Of a stretch of DNA of 64,000 nucleotides, positions 40,138 to 48,669 are shown piece by piece. Within the stretch, counting starts at the first letter, position 1. The number at the start of each line of letters is the position of its first letter. Source of the DNA: Antribacter gilvus (GTDB lineage Bacteria > Actinomycetota > Actinomycetes > Actinomycetales > Cellulomonadaceae); NCBI RefSeq assembly GCF_003946865.1, contig NZ_QXTH01000002.1, forward strand, positions 186,001-250,000. Reading direction: 5' to 3'. The notes beneath the pieces were generated by a model. It was not told the origin of the DNA, did not search any database, and was given only the letters and a program-made list of their open reading frames with translations. The position numbers and the translations under genes are program-made.

Positions 40138-41142
40138 GTGGCAACGATCGACGACGTCGCACGAGCGGCCGGGGTCTCCGCGTCCACCGTCTCGTACGTG
40201 CTGTCGGGCAAGCGGAAGATCTCCGGGCCCACCCGGTCGCGCGTGGAGCAGGCGATCGCCGAGCTCGGGTACCGCCCGCACGCCGGCGCGCGAGCCCTCG
40301 CGTCGAGCCGCACCAACGTGATCGCGCTCATGGCGCCCCTGCGGGTGGGCGTGGACGTGCACGTCATCATGCAGTTCGTGGCAGGTGTGGTGACCCGCGC
40401 GCGGGACTTCGACCATGACGTGCTGCTGCTCACCCAGGACGACCTCGGCGGCCTGGATCGGGTGACGAGCGGGTCGATGGTGGACGCGCTCGTGATGATG
40501 GACGTCGAGGCGGTCGACCCGCGGGTGCCGCTCCTGGCGTCGCAGCGGCAGCCGGCGGTGCTGATCGGCCTGCCCCAGGACCCGGCCGGGCTGAGCTGCG
40601 TCGACCTCGACTTCGAGGCGGCGGGCCGGCTGGCCGTGCGTCACCTCTTCGCGGCGGGGCACCGTGACATCGCGCTCGTGGGCTCGCCGCCACAGGTGCT
40701 GGACCGGCACACGTCGTACGCGGAGCGCCTGCTGCGCGGGTTCCGCACCCAGGCGGAGGCGTCGGGCATGTCGGCCGTCGTCGAGCCGTGCGAGCCCACG
40801 CCCGCGGGGGCCTACCGCGCCGTGGACACGCTGCTGGAGCAGGCGCCGCAGACCACGGCCCTCGTGGTGCACAACGAGAGCGCGCTGCCGCACGTGCTGT
40901 CCCGGCTCTCGCGGCACGGCCGGCGCATCCCGGACGACCTCGCGGTGGTGGCCGTCTGTCCCACCGACGTGGCCCTCGCCCAGGCGGTGCCCATGACGAG
41001 CATCGACCTGCCCGCCGAGGCCATCGGCCGGCTCGCGATCGACATGGTGATGGCCCGCCTCGCGGGCGACCAGCCTGCCGAGACGCGGCTGCTCGCCCCG
41101 GTCCTCACGGAGCGGGCGAGCAGCCGCGTCACGGCGCCCTGA
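40138..41142 (+). CDS. LacI-family repressor of the glycan locus
   Basis: 334 residues, GTG at 40138 with GAGGAG upstream. The helix-turn-helix is TIDDVARAAGVSASTVSYVL (residues 3-22) followed by the hinge region (HAGARALASSRT), then a periplasmic-binding-protein-like sugar domain. It is encoded directly behind GH95. Four palindromes of the LacI type (centre CG-AAGCGCTT-CG) lie in front of all transcription units of the locus, so it is the likely regulator. The inducer is probably an oligosaccharide product. Confidence 0.9.
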   Translation: MATIDDVARAAGVSASTVSYVLSGKRKISGPTRSRVEQAIAELGYRPHAGARALASSRTNVIALMAPLRVGVDVHVIMQFVAGVVTRARDFDHDVLLLTQDDLGGLDRVTSGSMVDALVMMDVEAVDPRVPLLASQRQPAVLIGLPQDPAGLSCVDLDFEAAGRLAVRHLFAAGHRDIALVGSPPQVLDRHTSYAERLLRGFRTQAEASGMSAVVEPCEPTPAGAYRAVDTLLEQAPQTTALVVHNESALPHVLSRLSRHGRRIPDDLAVVAVCPTDVALAQAVPMTSIDLPAEAIGRLAIDMVMARLAGDQPAETRLLAPVLTERASSRVTAP

Positions 41143-41166
41143 CCGGGCGGCCCCCGCCGCCCGGTC
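41141..41166 (+). terminator. hairpin at end of lacI
   Basis: GACCGGGCGGC (41141-41151) pairs with GCCGCCCGGTC (41156-41166) around a CCCC loop, beginning at the lacI stop codon. Confidence 0.65.
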
Positions 41167-41329
41167 GGGCCCCGGCCGGGTGCGCGCACCCCGCACCCCG
41201 GCCGACCGCCGGGCGGGACCCCACACACCGCCCGGCCGCGGGCGACGGGAGCTCCCCCGTCGCCCCGTCTCTCATCCCCTGAGGGCGCCGGACCCAGGCC
41301 GGTCTCCGGGTCCGCACGCCAGCGCCCAT

Positions 41330-41341
41330 CGAAGCGCTTCG
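41330..41341. promoter_or_regulatory. LacI-type operator, distal site of importer promoter
   Basis: CGAAGCGCTTCG is a perfect 12-bp palindrome, 157 bp upstream of a second copy. Two sites could allow DNA looping by a LacI tetramer or strengthen repression. The 41167-41541 stretch otherwise has no gene. Confidence 0.75.
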
Positions 41342-41486
41342 CCAGCGTAGGGCTCCAAACCGCCGGATGTCCACCGCTCGGCCGACATCCGGACAGGGCC
41401 GTAACGGTTCGAGAGCACACAGCGCCCCACGGGCGGGTTGACCGGAGCATTGCCCCCAACCACTCAGCCGTGGTATCAATTCTCCG

Positions 41487-41500
41487 TCGAAGCGCTTCAA
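41487..41500. promoter_or_regulatory. LacI-type operator, proximal site of importer promoter
   Basis: TCGAAGCGCTTCAA, 42 bp upstream of the permease GTG. It closely matches the operator at 37127. Confidence 0.78.
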
Positions 41501-41541
41501 TACCGTTCGACAACGAGCGCAACTTCACGAGGGAGTGACAG

Positions 41542-42480
41542 GTGGGTCTCCTGCAACTGACGCGGGGGAACCGGGGCGAGACGCGACGCGTCTCGGTCTC
41601 CGCGTTCCTCGTCGTCGCGCCGTTCCTGGTGCTGGTCTTTCTGTTCTCCTACCTGCCGCTGCTCGGCTGGGTCACCGCGCTGTACGACTACAAGCCCGCG
41701 CTCGGCCTCGGCCGCAGCGAGTTCGTGGGTCTGCAGTGGTTCGAGATGCTCGTCTCGTCCCCGACCCAGCTGCAGCAGATCGGGCAGGTCATGGCGAACA
41801 CCCTCGCCATGAGCTTCCTCGGCATCGCGACGTCGCTGCTGCCGGTCTTCTTCGCCATCTTCCTCAACGAGGTGCGGGCGAGCTGGTTCCGCAACGCGGT
41901 GCAGACCCTCACGACGCTCCCGAACTTCATCTCGTGGGTGCTCGTCTACATGATCGCGTTCTCGCTGTTCTCCACGAGCGGCCTGGTGAACACGACGCTG
42001 CACGACTGGGGCCTGATCACCATCCCCATGAAGTTCCTCGACTCCGACCAGCACGTCTGGCTGACGATGCTCGCCTGGAGCCTGTGGAAGGGCCTGGGCT
42101 GGGGCGCGATCATGTACCTCGCCGCGATCTCGGGCATCGACCCCACGCTGTACGAGTCGGCGCGGATCGACGGCGCCAACCGCTTCCAGCTCATGCGCCA
42201 CATCACGTTCCCGCAGCTGATGCCGACGTACGTCGTCCTGCTCCTGCTGTCGATCGCCAACATCCTCAACAACGGGATGGAGCAGTACTACGTGTTCCAG
42301 AACGCGTTCAACAAGGAGCACATCCAGGTGCTCGACCTGTACGTCTACAACGTCGGCATCACCGGGAACAGCATCTCGCTCGCCACAGCGCTCAGCATGC
42401 TCAAGAGCGTCATCTCCGTGGCGCTGCTCGTGGCCGCCAACGCGATCGCGAAGCGCGCTCGCGGGACCTCGATCCTCTAG
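41542..42480 (+). CDS. ABC sugar importer permease (LplB-like)
   Basis: 312 residues, GTG at 41542 (GAGGGAG upstream). Six membrane spans, and the cytoplasmic EAA loop as ESARIDGANRFQLMRHITFP. The long periplasmic segment and IAFSLFSTSGLVN match the LplB/YteP permeases that import oligosaccharides. It is the first gene of a permease-permease-lipoprotein operon controlled by two LacI operators. No ATPase is encoded nearby, so a shared MsiK-type ATPase is expected to energise it (family knowledge). Confidence 0.92.
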   Translation: MGLLQLTRGNRGETRRVSVSAFLVVAPFLVLVFLFSYLPLLGWVTALYDYKPALGLGRSEFVGLQWFEMLVSSPTQLQQIGQVMANTLAMSFLGIATSLLPVFFAIFLNEVRASWFRNAVQTLTTLPNFISWVLVYMIAFSLFSTSGLVNTTLHDWGLITIPMKFLDSDQHVWLTMLAWSLWKGLGWGAIMYLAAISGIDPTLYESARIDGANRFQLMRHITFPQLMPTYVVLLLLSIANILNNGMEQYYVFQNAFNKEHIQVLDLYVYNVGITGNSISLATALSMLKSVISVALLVAANAIAKRARGTSIL

Positions 42481-42489
42481 GGACGGACC

Positions 42490-43509
42490 ATGACCATCCG
42501 GACGACCCCAGCGACCACTGCCGCCACGGCCACGCCCACCACGACCCTGCCTGCCGGCACGCCCACGACCCGGCTCCCGCGGCGCCGACGCTCGGGACAG
42601 GGCGGGTCGAAGTTCCGGCGCACAGCCGGCGACCTGCCGTTCGAGCTCTGGAACTACGTGTGGTTCGCCGTCTTCGCCCTCGTGTGCGGCTACCCGTTCT
42701 ACTACCTGATCATCAACTCGGTCAGCGCGAACGACGTCAGCGCGCTGGGCGACGTGCGGCTGTGGCCGGTGGGCCTGCACCTGTCGAACTACGAGCAGAT
42801 CCTCGGGCTCGGCGGGCTCACCAACGCCGCGTTCGTCTCGATCGCCCGTACGGTGATCGGCACCGTGACCGCGGTGCTGGCGTCCGCGTTCCTCGGGTTC
42901 ATGTTCACGCAGGAGCGCATGTGGAAGCGGGCGCTCTGGTACCGGCTCGTCATCTTCACGATGTACTTCAACGCGGGCCTCATCCCCATGTACGTGACGA
43001 TGAAGAGCCTGGGCCTGACGAACTCGTTCTGGGTCTACATCCTCCCGGCGATCGTGCAGCCGTTCAACATCATCCTCGTCAAGACGTACGTGGAGTCGCT
43101 GCCGAAGTCGCTCCAGGAGGCCGCCGAGATCGACGGCGCCGGGCCCGTCCGCATGTTCTTCAGCATCATCCTGCCGAACACCACGCCCATCCTGGCGACC
43201 GTGGCGATCTTCTCGGCCGTGGCCCAGTGGAACTCGTTCCAGGACACCCTGCTGTACATCACGGACCAGAGCCTGTACCCCCTGCAGTACACGCTCTACA
43301 CGTACATCAACCAGGCGAGCAGTCTGGCGCAGGCGGCGCAGAACGCGCAGGGCAACCTCGGCGCGATCGTCTCTGCCGCCACGTCACAGACGCCGACGTC
43401 GATCCGCATGACGGTCGCCGTGATCGTCGTGCTGCCGATCATCTTCATCTACCCCATGTTCCAGCGGTACTTCGTCAAGGGCATCATGCTCGGCGCCGTC
43501 AAGGGCTGA
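42490..43509 (+). CDS. ABC sugar importer permease (YtcP/LplC-like)
   Basis: 339 residues with an unusual Thr- and Pro-rich cytoplasmic N-terminus of about 50 residues, then six spans. The EAA motif is EAAEIDGAGPVRMFFSIILP. It follows the first permease by 9 nt and forms the heterodimeric channel with it. Confidence 0.92.
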   Translation: MTIRTTPATTAATATPTTTLPAGTPTTRLPRRRRSGQGGSKFRRTAGDLPFELWNYVWFAVFALVCGYPFYYLIINSVSANDVSALGDVRLWPVGLHLSNYEQILGLGGLTNAAFVSIARTVIGTVTAVLASAFLGFMFTQERMWKRALWYRLVIFTMYFNAGLIPMYVTMKSLGLTNSFWVYILPAIVQPFNIILVKTYVESLPKSLQEAAEIDGAGPVRMFFSIILPNTTPILATVAIFSAVAQWNSFQDTLLYITDQSLYPLQYTLYTYINQASSLAQAAQNAQGNLGAIVSAATSQTPTSIRMTVAVIVVLPIIFIYPMFQRYFVKGIMLGAVKG

Positions 43510-43549
43510 CAGCGAACCCGCACACAGAAAAACAACACAAGGAGAGTCA

Positions 43550-45295
43550 ATGAAGACCAGAAAGGCCATCGCCCTCCTGATGGCGCCCGTGCTGGGGACC
43601 TTGTCCCTCGGGGCGTGCACAGCCGCCGGACCGGAAGAGACGAACACCTCCATCGACCAGGACTGGTCGCAGGCCGAGCCGATCACCGTCGACGTCTACG
43701 ACGGCCTGGCCAACTACATGGGCATCCAGGGCGGCTGGTTCGGCAAGCTCGTCAAGGACAAGTTCAACATGGAGCTGAACATCATCGCCCCGAACGTGGC
43801 GGGCGGTGGTGACACGCTCTACAACACCCGCGTCGCGGGCGGCGACCTCGGTGACCTCATCGTCGTCGACAAGGGCCAGCAGCTCGACGAGCTGGTCGAG
43901 GGCGGTCTGCTGCTCGACGCCTCGCCCTACTACGAGTCCATGGAGTTCCTGCCCGACTACGACCCGGCGGTCCAGAAGCTCAACGACGGCAAGGAGGGCA
44001 TCTACGCCTTCCCGACCCAGGTCTCGTCGATCAAGCCGACCGAGTCCTCCGAGGGCGTCGACCCGACGTTCGGCCCGTTCCTGCGCTGGGACTACTACGC
44101 CGAGGCCGGCTACCCGGAGATCGGCACGCTCGAGGACCTCCTGCCCGTCCTGGCGACGATGCAGGACGCGCACCCGACGGCCGACAACGGCAAGCCGACG
44201 TACGCCATCTCCCTGTTCAAGGACTGGGACGGGAACATGATGGTCACCGCGAAGCAGCCGGCGACCCTCTACGGGTACGACGAGATGGGCTTCGTCCTGG
44301 CCAAGGCCGACGGGTCCGACTACCAGAGCATCATCGACTCCGACTCGGAGTACGTGCGTGCCCTGCGGTTCTACTTCGAGGCCAACCAGATGGGCCTCGT
44401 CGACCCGGAGTCGACCACGCAGAACTACGACACCATGTTCTCCAAGTACCAGAGCGGCCAGGTGCTGCTGTCCTGGTGGCCGTGGCTCGGCCAGTCGGCG
44501 TACAACACCGAGCAGAACATGGCCGCCGGCAAGGGCTTCGAGCTCGTGCCGATGCAGGACCAGGAGATCTTCTCCTACGGAGCCGAGGTGTACGGCGGCA
44601 AGCAGATCTTCGGTATCGGCTCGGGCGCCGAGGACCCGGCGCGCCTGGCTGCGTTCATCGACTGGCTCTACTCGCCCGAGGGCGTGAACTCGAGCGCTTC
44701 CGAGACGATGGGCGCCGCGGGGCCCGAAGGCCTCACCTGGGAGGTCGTCGAGGGCGAGCCCCAGCTCAGCGAGTTCGGCAACAAGGCCATCCTCCAGGGC
44801 GGGGCGGACGTGCCCGCCGAGTGGGGTGGCGGCGCGTACAAGGACGGCGTCTCGACGCTCAACGTGTCGGCGGTGCTGCCCATCGACGTCAACCCGGAGA
44901 CGGACTTCCCGTACAGCTACAAGTACTGGCCGAGCTACCTGGAGACGGTCGCCAACCCGTTGAAGGAGGACTGGAGCGAGCACATGGGCGGCGCGGCAAC
45001 GACCATGGACTACCTCAAGGACAACGGCCAGCTCATCGTCGCGCCGGGGTCGAGCTACGCCGCCCCGACGGACGAGGCGGAGGTCGAGGCGATCCGCAAC
45101 CAGGTCAAGGCCAGCATCGTGGAGCACTCCTGGAAGATGGTCTTCGCCAAGGACGAGGCCGAGTTCGAGAGCCTGCTCGCCGCCCTGCAGGAGACCGCCG
45201 AGGGTCTCGGCGTCGAGCAGGTCCTCGAGGTCGACATGGCCAACGCGAAGGCCCAGAACGAGGCGCGCGAGTCGGTCGCCAAGGAGTTCGGGTGA
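43550..45295 (+). CDS. sugar-binding lipoprotein of ABC importer
   Basis: 581 residues, ATG at 43550 with AAGGAGAG upstream. A lipoprotein signal ends in the lipobox LGAC with Cys23. The mature part is an extracellular solute-binding protein of the large LplA/YtcQ kind (about 550 residues). It captures oligosaccharides on the outer face of the membrane for the two permeases. The exact ligand is unknown; the enzyme set suggests xyloglucan fragments. Confidence 0.92.
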   Translation: MKTRKAIALLMAPVLGTLSLGACTAAGPEETNTSIDQDWSQAEPITVDVYDGLANYMGIQGGWFGKLVKDKFNMELNIIAPNVAGGGDTLYNTRVAGGDLGDLIVVDKGQQLDELVEGGLLLDASPYYESMEFLPDYDPAVQKLNDGKEGIYAFPTQVSSIKPTESSEGVDPTFGPFLRWDYYAEAGYPEIGTLEDLLPVLATMQDAHPTADNGKPTYAISLFKDWDGNMMVTAKQPATLYGYDEMGFVLAKADGSDYQSIIDSDSEYVRALRFYFEANQMGLVDPESTTQNYDTMFSKYQSGQVLLSWWPWLGQSAYNTEQNMAAGKGFELVPMQDQEIFSYGAEVYGGKQIFGIGSGAEDPARLAAFIDWLYSPEGVNSSASETMGAAGPEGLTWEVVEGEPQLSEFGNKAILQGGADVPAEWGGGAYKDGVSTLNVSAVLPIDVNPETDFPYSYKYWPSYLETVANPLKEDWSEHMGGAATTMDYLKDNGQLIVAPGSSYAAPTDEAEVEAIRNQVKASIVEHSWKMVFAKDEAEFESLLAALQETAEGLGVEQVLEVDMANAKAQNEARESVAKEFG

Positions 45296-45342
45296 TCGGA
45301 TGACCCGGGCGGCGTCCGCCGCCGGGTAGCAGCCGGGCAGCA

Positions 45343-45376
45343 CGAGGCCCGGGCTCCGAGAGGAGCCCGGGCCTCG
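45343..45376. terminator. perfect 15-bp hairpin between convergent operons
   Basis: CGAGGCCCGGGCTCC (45343-45357) and its exact complement (45362-45376) flank a GAGA loop. It lies 48 nt after the lipoprotein gene and 42 nt from the end of the convergent DUF624 gene, so it can stop transcription from both sides. Confidence 0.85.
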
Positions 45377-45417
45377 TCGCATGCTGCCCCACTCGCATGC
45401 CGCCCGACGGCGCCGCG

Positions 45418-46056
45418 TCACTCCCCCGAGTGGGGGCTCACCGGCTCGTCGGTGCCCTGCCTCCGGCGGAACACGTTGTGCAGCACGAGGGCGTCGACGT
45501 AGGCGCCGACCGAGAAGCCGATGGTCGCGACGATCACGATCGCCTGGGGAGCCACGTACAGCACGGCGACCGTGGCGACGGGCCGCAGCACGAGCCAGCC
45601 CGTGCGCGACGGCTCGGCCGGCGGCAGCAGCATCGCGTTGCGGAAGGTCCGCCCCAGCGGGTCGTCGTACCGGGCGACCAGGGCAAACCCGCACAGCATC
45701 GCGGCCGCGAGGTGCACGGCGATGAGCACGGCGAGCACGCCGGCGACCGTGCCGAGCACGCTGCCGGACGACAGCCAGAACACGGCGGCGAACGCCGCCC
45801 CCGCGACCGGCGGGCCGAACGCGAGAAGGACCGCGGTGCCGCGCCACAGGTTGCGCCGCAGCGCCACGAAGTACCCGGAGAGCAGGTATCCACGCTCCTC
45901 GTCCGCGTACCGCAGCGTGACCTCGTACAGCGCGGCCGTGGCCGCGCCCGCCGTCACGACCGGCAGGCACGACACCACGTACAGGAGGTTGAGCGCGACG
46001 AACTGCAGCAGGACCGTCAGCCCTTGCGTGGTCCGGCCCTCCGGGTCGATCTTCAT
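45418..46056 (-). CDS. DUF624 (YesL-like) membrane protein
   Basis: 212 residues, ATG at 46056 overlapping the GH3 stop (ATGA). Five or so hydrophobic spans (LLQFVALNLLYVVSCLPVVTAG, VAGVLAVLIAVHLAAAMLCG). DUF624/YesL proteins are typically encoded beside LplABC/YtcP-type oligosaccharide importers, as here; their molecular role is not established. Confidence 0.85.
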   Translation of the reverse strand: MKIDPEGRTTQGLTVLLQFVALNLLYVVSCLPVVTAGAATAALYEVTLRYADEERGYLLSGYFVALRRNLWRGTAVLLAFGPPVAGAAFAAVFWLSSGSVLGTVAGVLAVLIAVHLAAAMLCGFALVARYDDPLGRTFRNAMLLPPAEPSRTGWLVLRPVATVAVLYVAPQAIVIVATIGFSVGAYVDALVLHNVFRRRQGTDEPVSPHSGE

Positions 46057-48545
46057 GCGACGACCGTAAGGCCCGCCCGCAGCGGCAGGTCCACGGACGA
46101 GGTACCCGCCGCGACGGTGTACGTGCCGGGGTGGACGCGCAGGTCGCCGTCGAGCAGGCCGGAGCCCTCCGCGGAGACCCACAGGGCGAGCCGGGCGACG
46201 TCGAAGGCGACGTCCACCGTGGCCTGCTCCCCGGGCCCGAGCCGCACCCGGCGGTAGCCGAGCAGCAGCCGGACCGGGGTCGCGGCCGGGGCGGGGAGCC
46301 CGAGCGAGTACACCTGCACCAGCTCCTCGGCGGGCCGGTCGCCGGTGTTGCGCACCGTCACCGACGCGGTCACCACGCCCGTCCCGGCCGGGTCCGCGGG
46401 CGCCAGCGGCGGGTGGTCGCGGGTCGGCGCGGGCGCCGCCACCTGGCCGGCAGAGAACGCCAGCGACTCGTACGACACCGTCGAGTAGGTCAGGCCGTGC
46501 CCGAACGCGAAGGCGGGCACCCCGGCGTCGTCGGCGGGCAGGTGGCGGTAGGTGATCTGCTGCCGGCGGGTGTCGTAGTCGAAGAGGTCCCCGGCCTGCG
46601 ACTCGCGGGCCGGCCAGGTCTGGGACAGCCGGCCGGTTGGCTCGACGGCGCCCGTGAGCACGTCGGCCAGCGCGTGGCCGAGCTCCTGGCCGCCGTGGCT
46701 CGTCCACACGACGGTCGGGGCGTCCGCGACGCCGGGGCCCAGCACGTACGGGTAGCTGGACACGATCGTCAGGACCGCCCGCGGGTTGGCCTCCACGGCG
46801 GCGCGCCAGACCTCCACGGCCGCGTCGGGCAGCAGCAGGTCCGGACGGTCCTGCGTCTCGCGCCCGTTGAGGTGCGGGTCGTTGCCGACGGCCACCACGA
46901 CGGCGTCGCACTGCGCGGCCGCCTCCGCCACCTTGGCCACGCCGGACTCCAGCACCCGCGCCACGAACCGCTCGGCGTCGTCGAGCGTGCGGCCCTCCGC
47001 GCACAGCAGGCCGGTGTCCCGCTGGACCCGCACCCACCGGCCGGAGCCGAGGTGCAGCAGCGACCAGGTGCCGTCCGCGTGCACGTGGCGGCGGAAGCTC
47101 TCCTGGACCTCCCAGCCGCCCACCCGCGTGGCGTCGGCCCGCATCGGCCAGGCGCCGGTCAGGAGGCGCCCCGACGACTCGGAGCGCACGGTGAGCACGC
47201 CCCGGCCCCAGTCCGTCACGGCCAGGCGGCTGGCCTTCCCGGCGTCGGGGGCGTCCGCGACGACGGCCGCGCCGTCCGCGGACACGGTCACGTACCGGCC
47301 GGACGCGGCCCGCAGGGCGACGACGTCCGCGCCGTCCGCCACGACCACGCGCGCGCCGAGGGCACGGAACCCGTCCGCGGCCGAGACCGCGTAGGGCAGG
47401 GTGCCCGAGTACCAGTCGGTGAGCACGGCCTCCGCCAGCGGGCCGACGACGGCGACGGACGCGGGCGCCCGGAGCGGCAGCACCCCGTCCTCGTTGCGCA
47501 GCACGACGACGGAGCGCGTCGCCGCCTCCCGTGCGAGGGCCCGGTGCTCGGGCAGGTCGAGCGCGTCGGCGCCGATGCCCGCGTAGGGGTCGTCGGCGTC
47601 GAGCTCGCCGGAGCGCAGCCGCAGCTCCAGGATGCGCAGCACGGCACGGTCCACGTCCGCCAGGTCGAGCAGACCCCGCTCCAGGGCCTCCTCGAGGCGC
47701 TCGATCGTGGGCGCCGACGCGGCGTCGTCGTCCGTGAACGAGTCGACGCCGGCGCGCACGAGGGCCGCGTTGCCGGAGGCCCGGTCGGGCGCGGCACGCT
47801 GCACGGTCACGACGAACATCGGGGCGGCGGCGTCCGAGACGAGCGCGACCGACTGGTCCGTCCACGACCGCAGCTCCTCGAACAGCTCCGTCTGCAGGTG
47901 CGCCGGGGTCCCGTTGACCTGGTTGTACGAGGGCATCACGGCGGCGACCACGCCCGCCTCGACCGGCTCGCGGAAGGCGGGCAGCTCCTCCTCGTGCAGC
48001 ACGACCGGCGTGAGGTTCGAGCTCGTGGACGAGCGGTCGGTCTCGTTGTTGTACGCGAGGAAGTGCTTGAGCGTGGGGGTCGTCTTCCACACCCGCTCAT
48101 GGTCGCCGCGCAGGCCCCGGCAGTAGGCGGTGGCCAGGTGGGCGGTCAGGTGCGGGTCCTCCGAGTAGCCCTCCTCGTTCCGTCCCCAGGCCGGGTGGCG
48201 CAGGGAGTTGACCACCGGCGACCACACGTTGAGGCTCACCGACGGGTCCGCCGCCCGCTTGGCCCGCACCTCGGTGGCCGCGACGTCGCCGACCCGCCGC
48301 ACCAGCCCGGGGTCCCAGGTGGCCGCGAGGCCCACCGGCTGCGGGAACACCGTGGCGACGCCGAGCCACGCGACGCCGTGCAGCGCCTCGCAGCCCGTGT
48401 GGAAGGGCCCGAGCCCGAGGCGCTCCACCACCGGTGCGTGCTGGTGGAGCATCGCGACACGCTCCGCCGGCGTGAGCCGCCCGAGCAGGTCGCGGGCTCG
48501 TTCGGGCACGGAGAGCGTGGTGTCGCGGAAGGCCGGCACGTCCAT
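46053..48545 (-). CDS. GH3 beta-glucosidase/beta-xylosidase with inserted beta-trefoil-like domain
   Basis: 830 residues, ATG at 48545 (GAAGGAG upstream). N-terminal TIM barrel with GRNEEGYSEDPHL, KHFLAYNNETDR and nucleophile Asp in ALVSDAAAP; then the alpha/beta sandwich and a fibronectin III-like C-terminus. Between about residues 405 and 535 the sandwich is interrupted by a segment starting LRAASGRYVTVSADG and repeating similar strands (LTVRSESSGRLLTGA, LLHLGSGRWVRVQ), as in fascin-like beta-trefoils; this may bind carbohydrate. There is no signal peptide, so it acts on imported oligosaccharides. An operator at 48601 precedes it. Confidence 0.9.
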   Translation of the reverse strand: MDVPAFRDTTLSVPERARDLLGRLTPAERVAMLHQHAPVVERLGLGPFHTGCEALHGVAWLGVATVFPQPVGLAATWDPGLVRRVGDVAATEVRAKRAADPSVSLNVWSPVVNSLRHPAWGRNEEGYSEDPHLTAHLATAYCRGLRGDHERVWKTTPTLKHFLAYNNETDRSSTSSNLTPVVLHEEELPAFREPVEAGVVAAVMPSYNQVNGTPAHLQTELFEELRSWTDQSVALVSDAAAPMFVVTVQRAAPDRASGNAALVRAGVDSFTDDDAASAPTIERLEEALERGLLDLADVDRAVLRILELRLRSGELDADDPYAGIGADALDLPEHRALAREAATRSVVVLRNEDGVLPLRAPASVAVVGPLAEAVLTDWYSGTLPYAVSAADGFRALGARVVVADGADVVALRAASGRYVTVSADGAAVVADAPDAGKASRLAVTDWGRGVLTVRSESSGRLLTGAWPMRADATRVGGWEVQESFRRHVHADGTWSLLHLGSGRWVRVQRDTGLLCAEGRTLDDAERFVARVLESGVAKVAEAAAQCDAVVVAVGNDPHLNGRETQDRPDLLLPDAAVEVWRAAVEANPRAVLTIVSSYPYVLGPGVADAPTVVWTSHGGQELGHALADVLTGAVEPTGRLSQTWPARESQAGDLFDYDTRRQQITYRHLPADDAGVPAFAFGHGLTYSTVSYESLAFSAGQVAAPAPTRDHPPLAPADPAGTGVVTASVTVRNTGDRPAEELVQVYSLGLPAPAATPVRLLLGYRRVRLGPGEQATVDVAFDVARLALWVSAEGSGLLDGDLRVHPGTYTVAAGTSSVDLPLRAGLTVVA

Positions 48546-48600
48546 GGGTCACTCCTTCGTCGCCGCGGCGGTGCGGCGGTCGGTGGTCGTCGTCGAAGAC

Positions 48601-48616
48601 GTCGAAGCGCTTCGAC
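48601..48616. promoter_or_regulatory. LacI-type operator upstream of GH3
   Basis: GTCGAAGCGCTTCGAC is a perfect 16-bp palindrome, 56 bp upstream of the GH3 start and the best-matching site in the locus. Confidence 0.8.
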
Positions 48617-48669
48617 AGCCTACCGTAGCGAGGTCCCGTGCCCTGGGGCAACGCCTGACAGCGACCGGA

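Noticed and set aside
46057-48090. Upstream extension of the DUF624 frame to 890 codons
   Set aside because: The extension is antiparallel noise within GH3 in another frame; the DUF624 protein starts at the ATG overlapping the GH3 stop.
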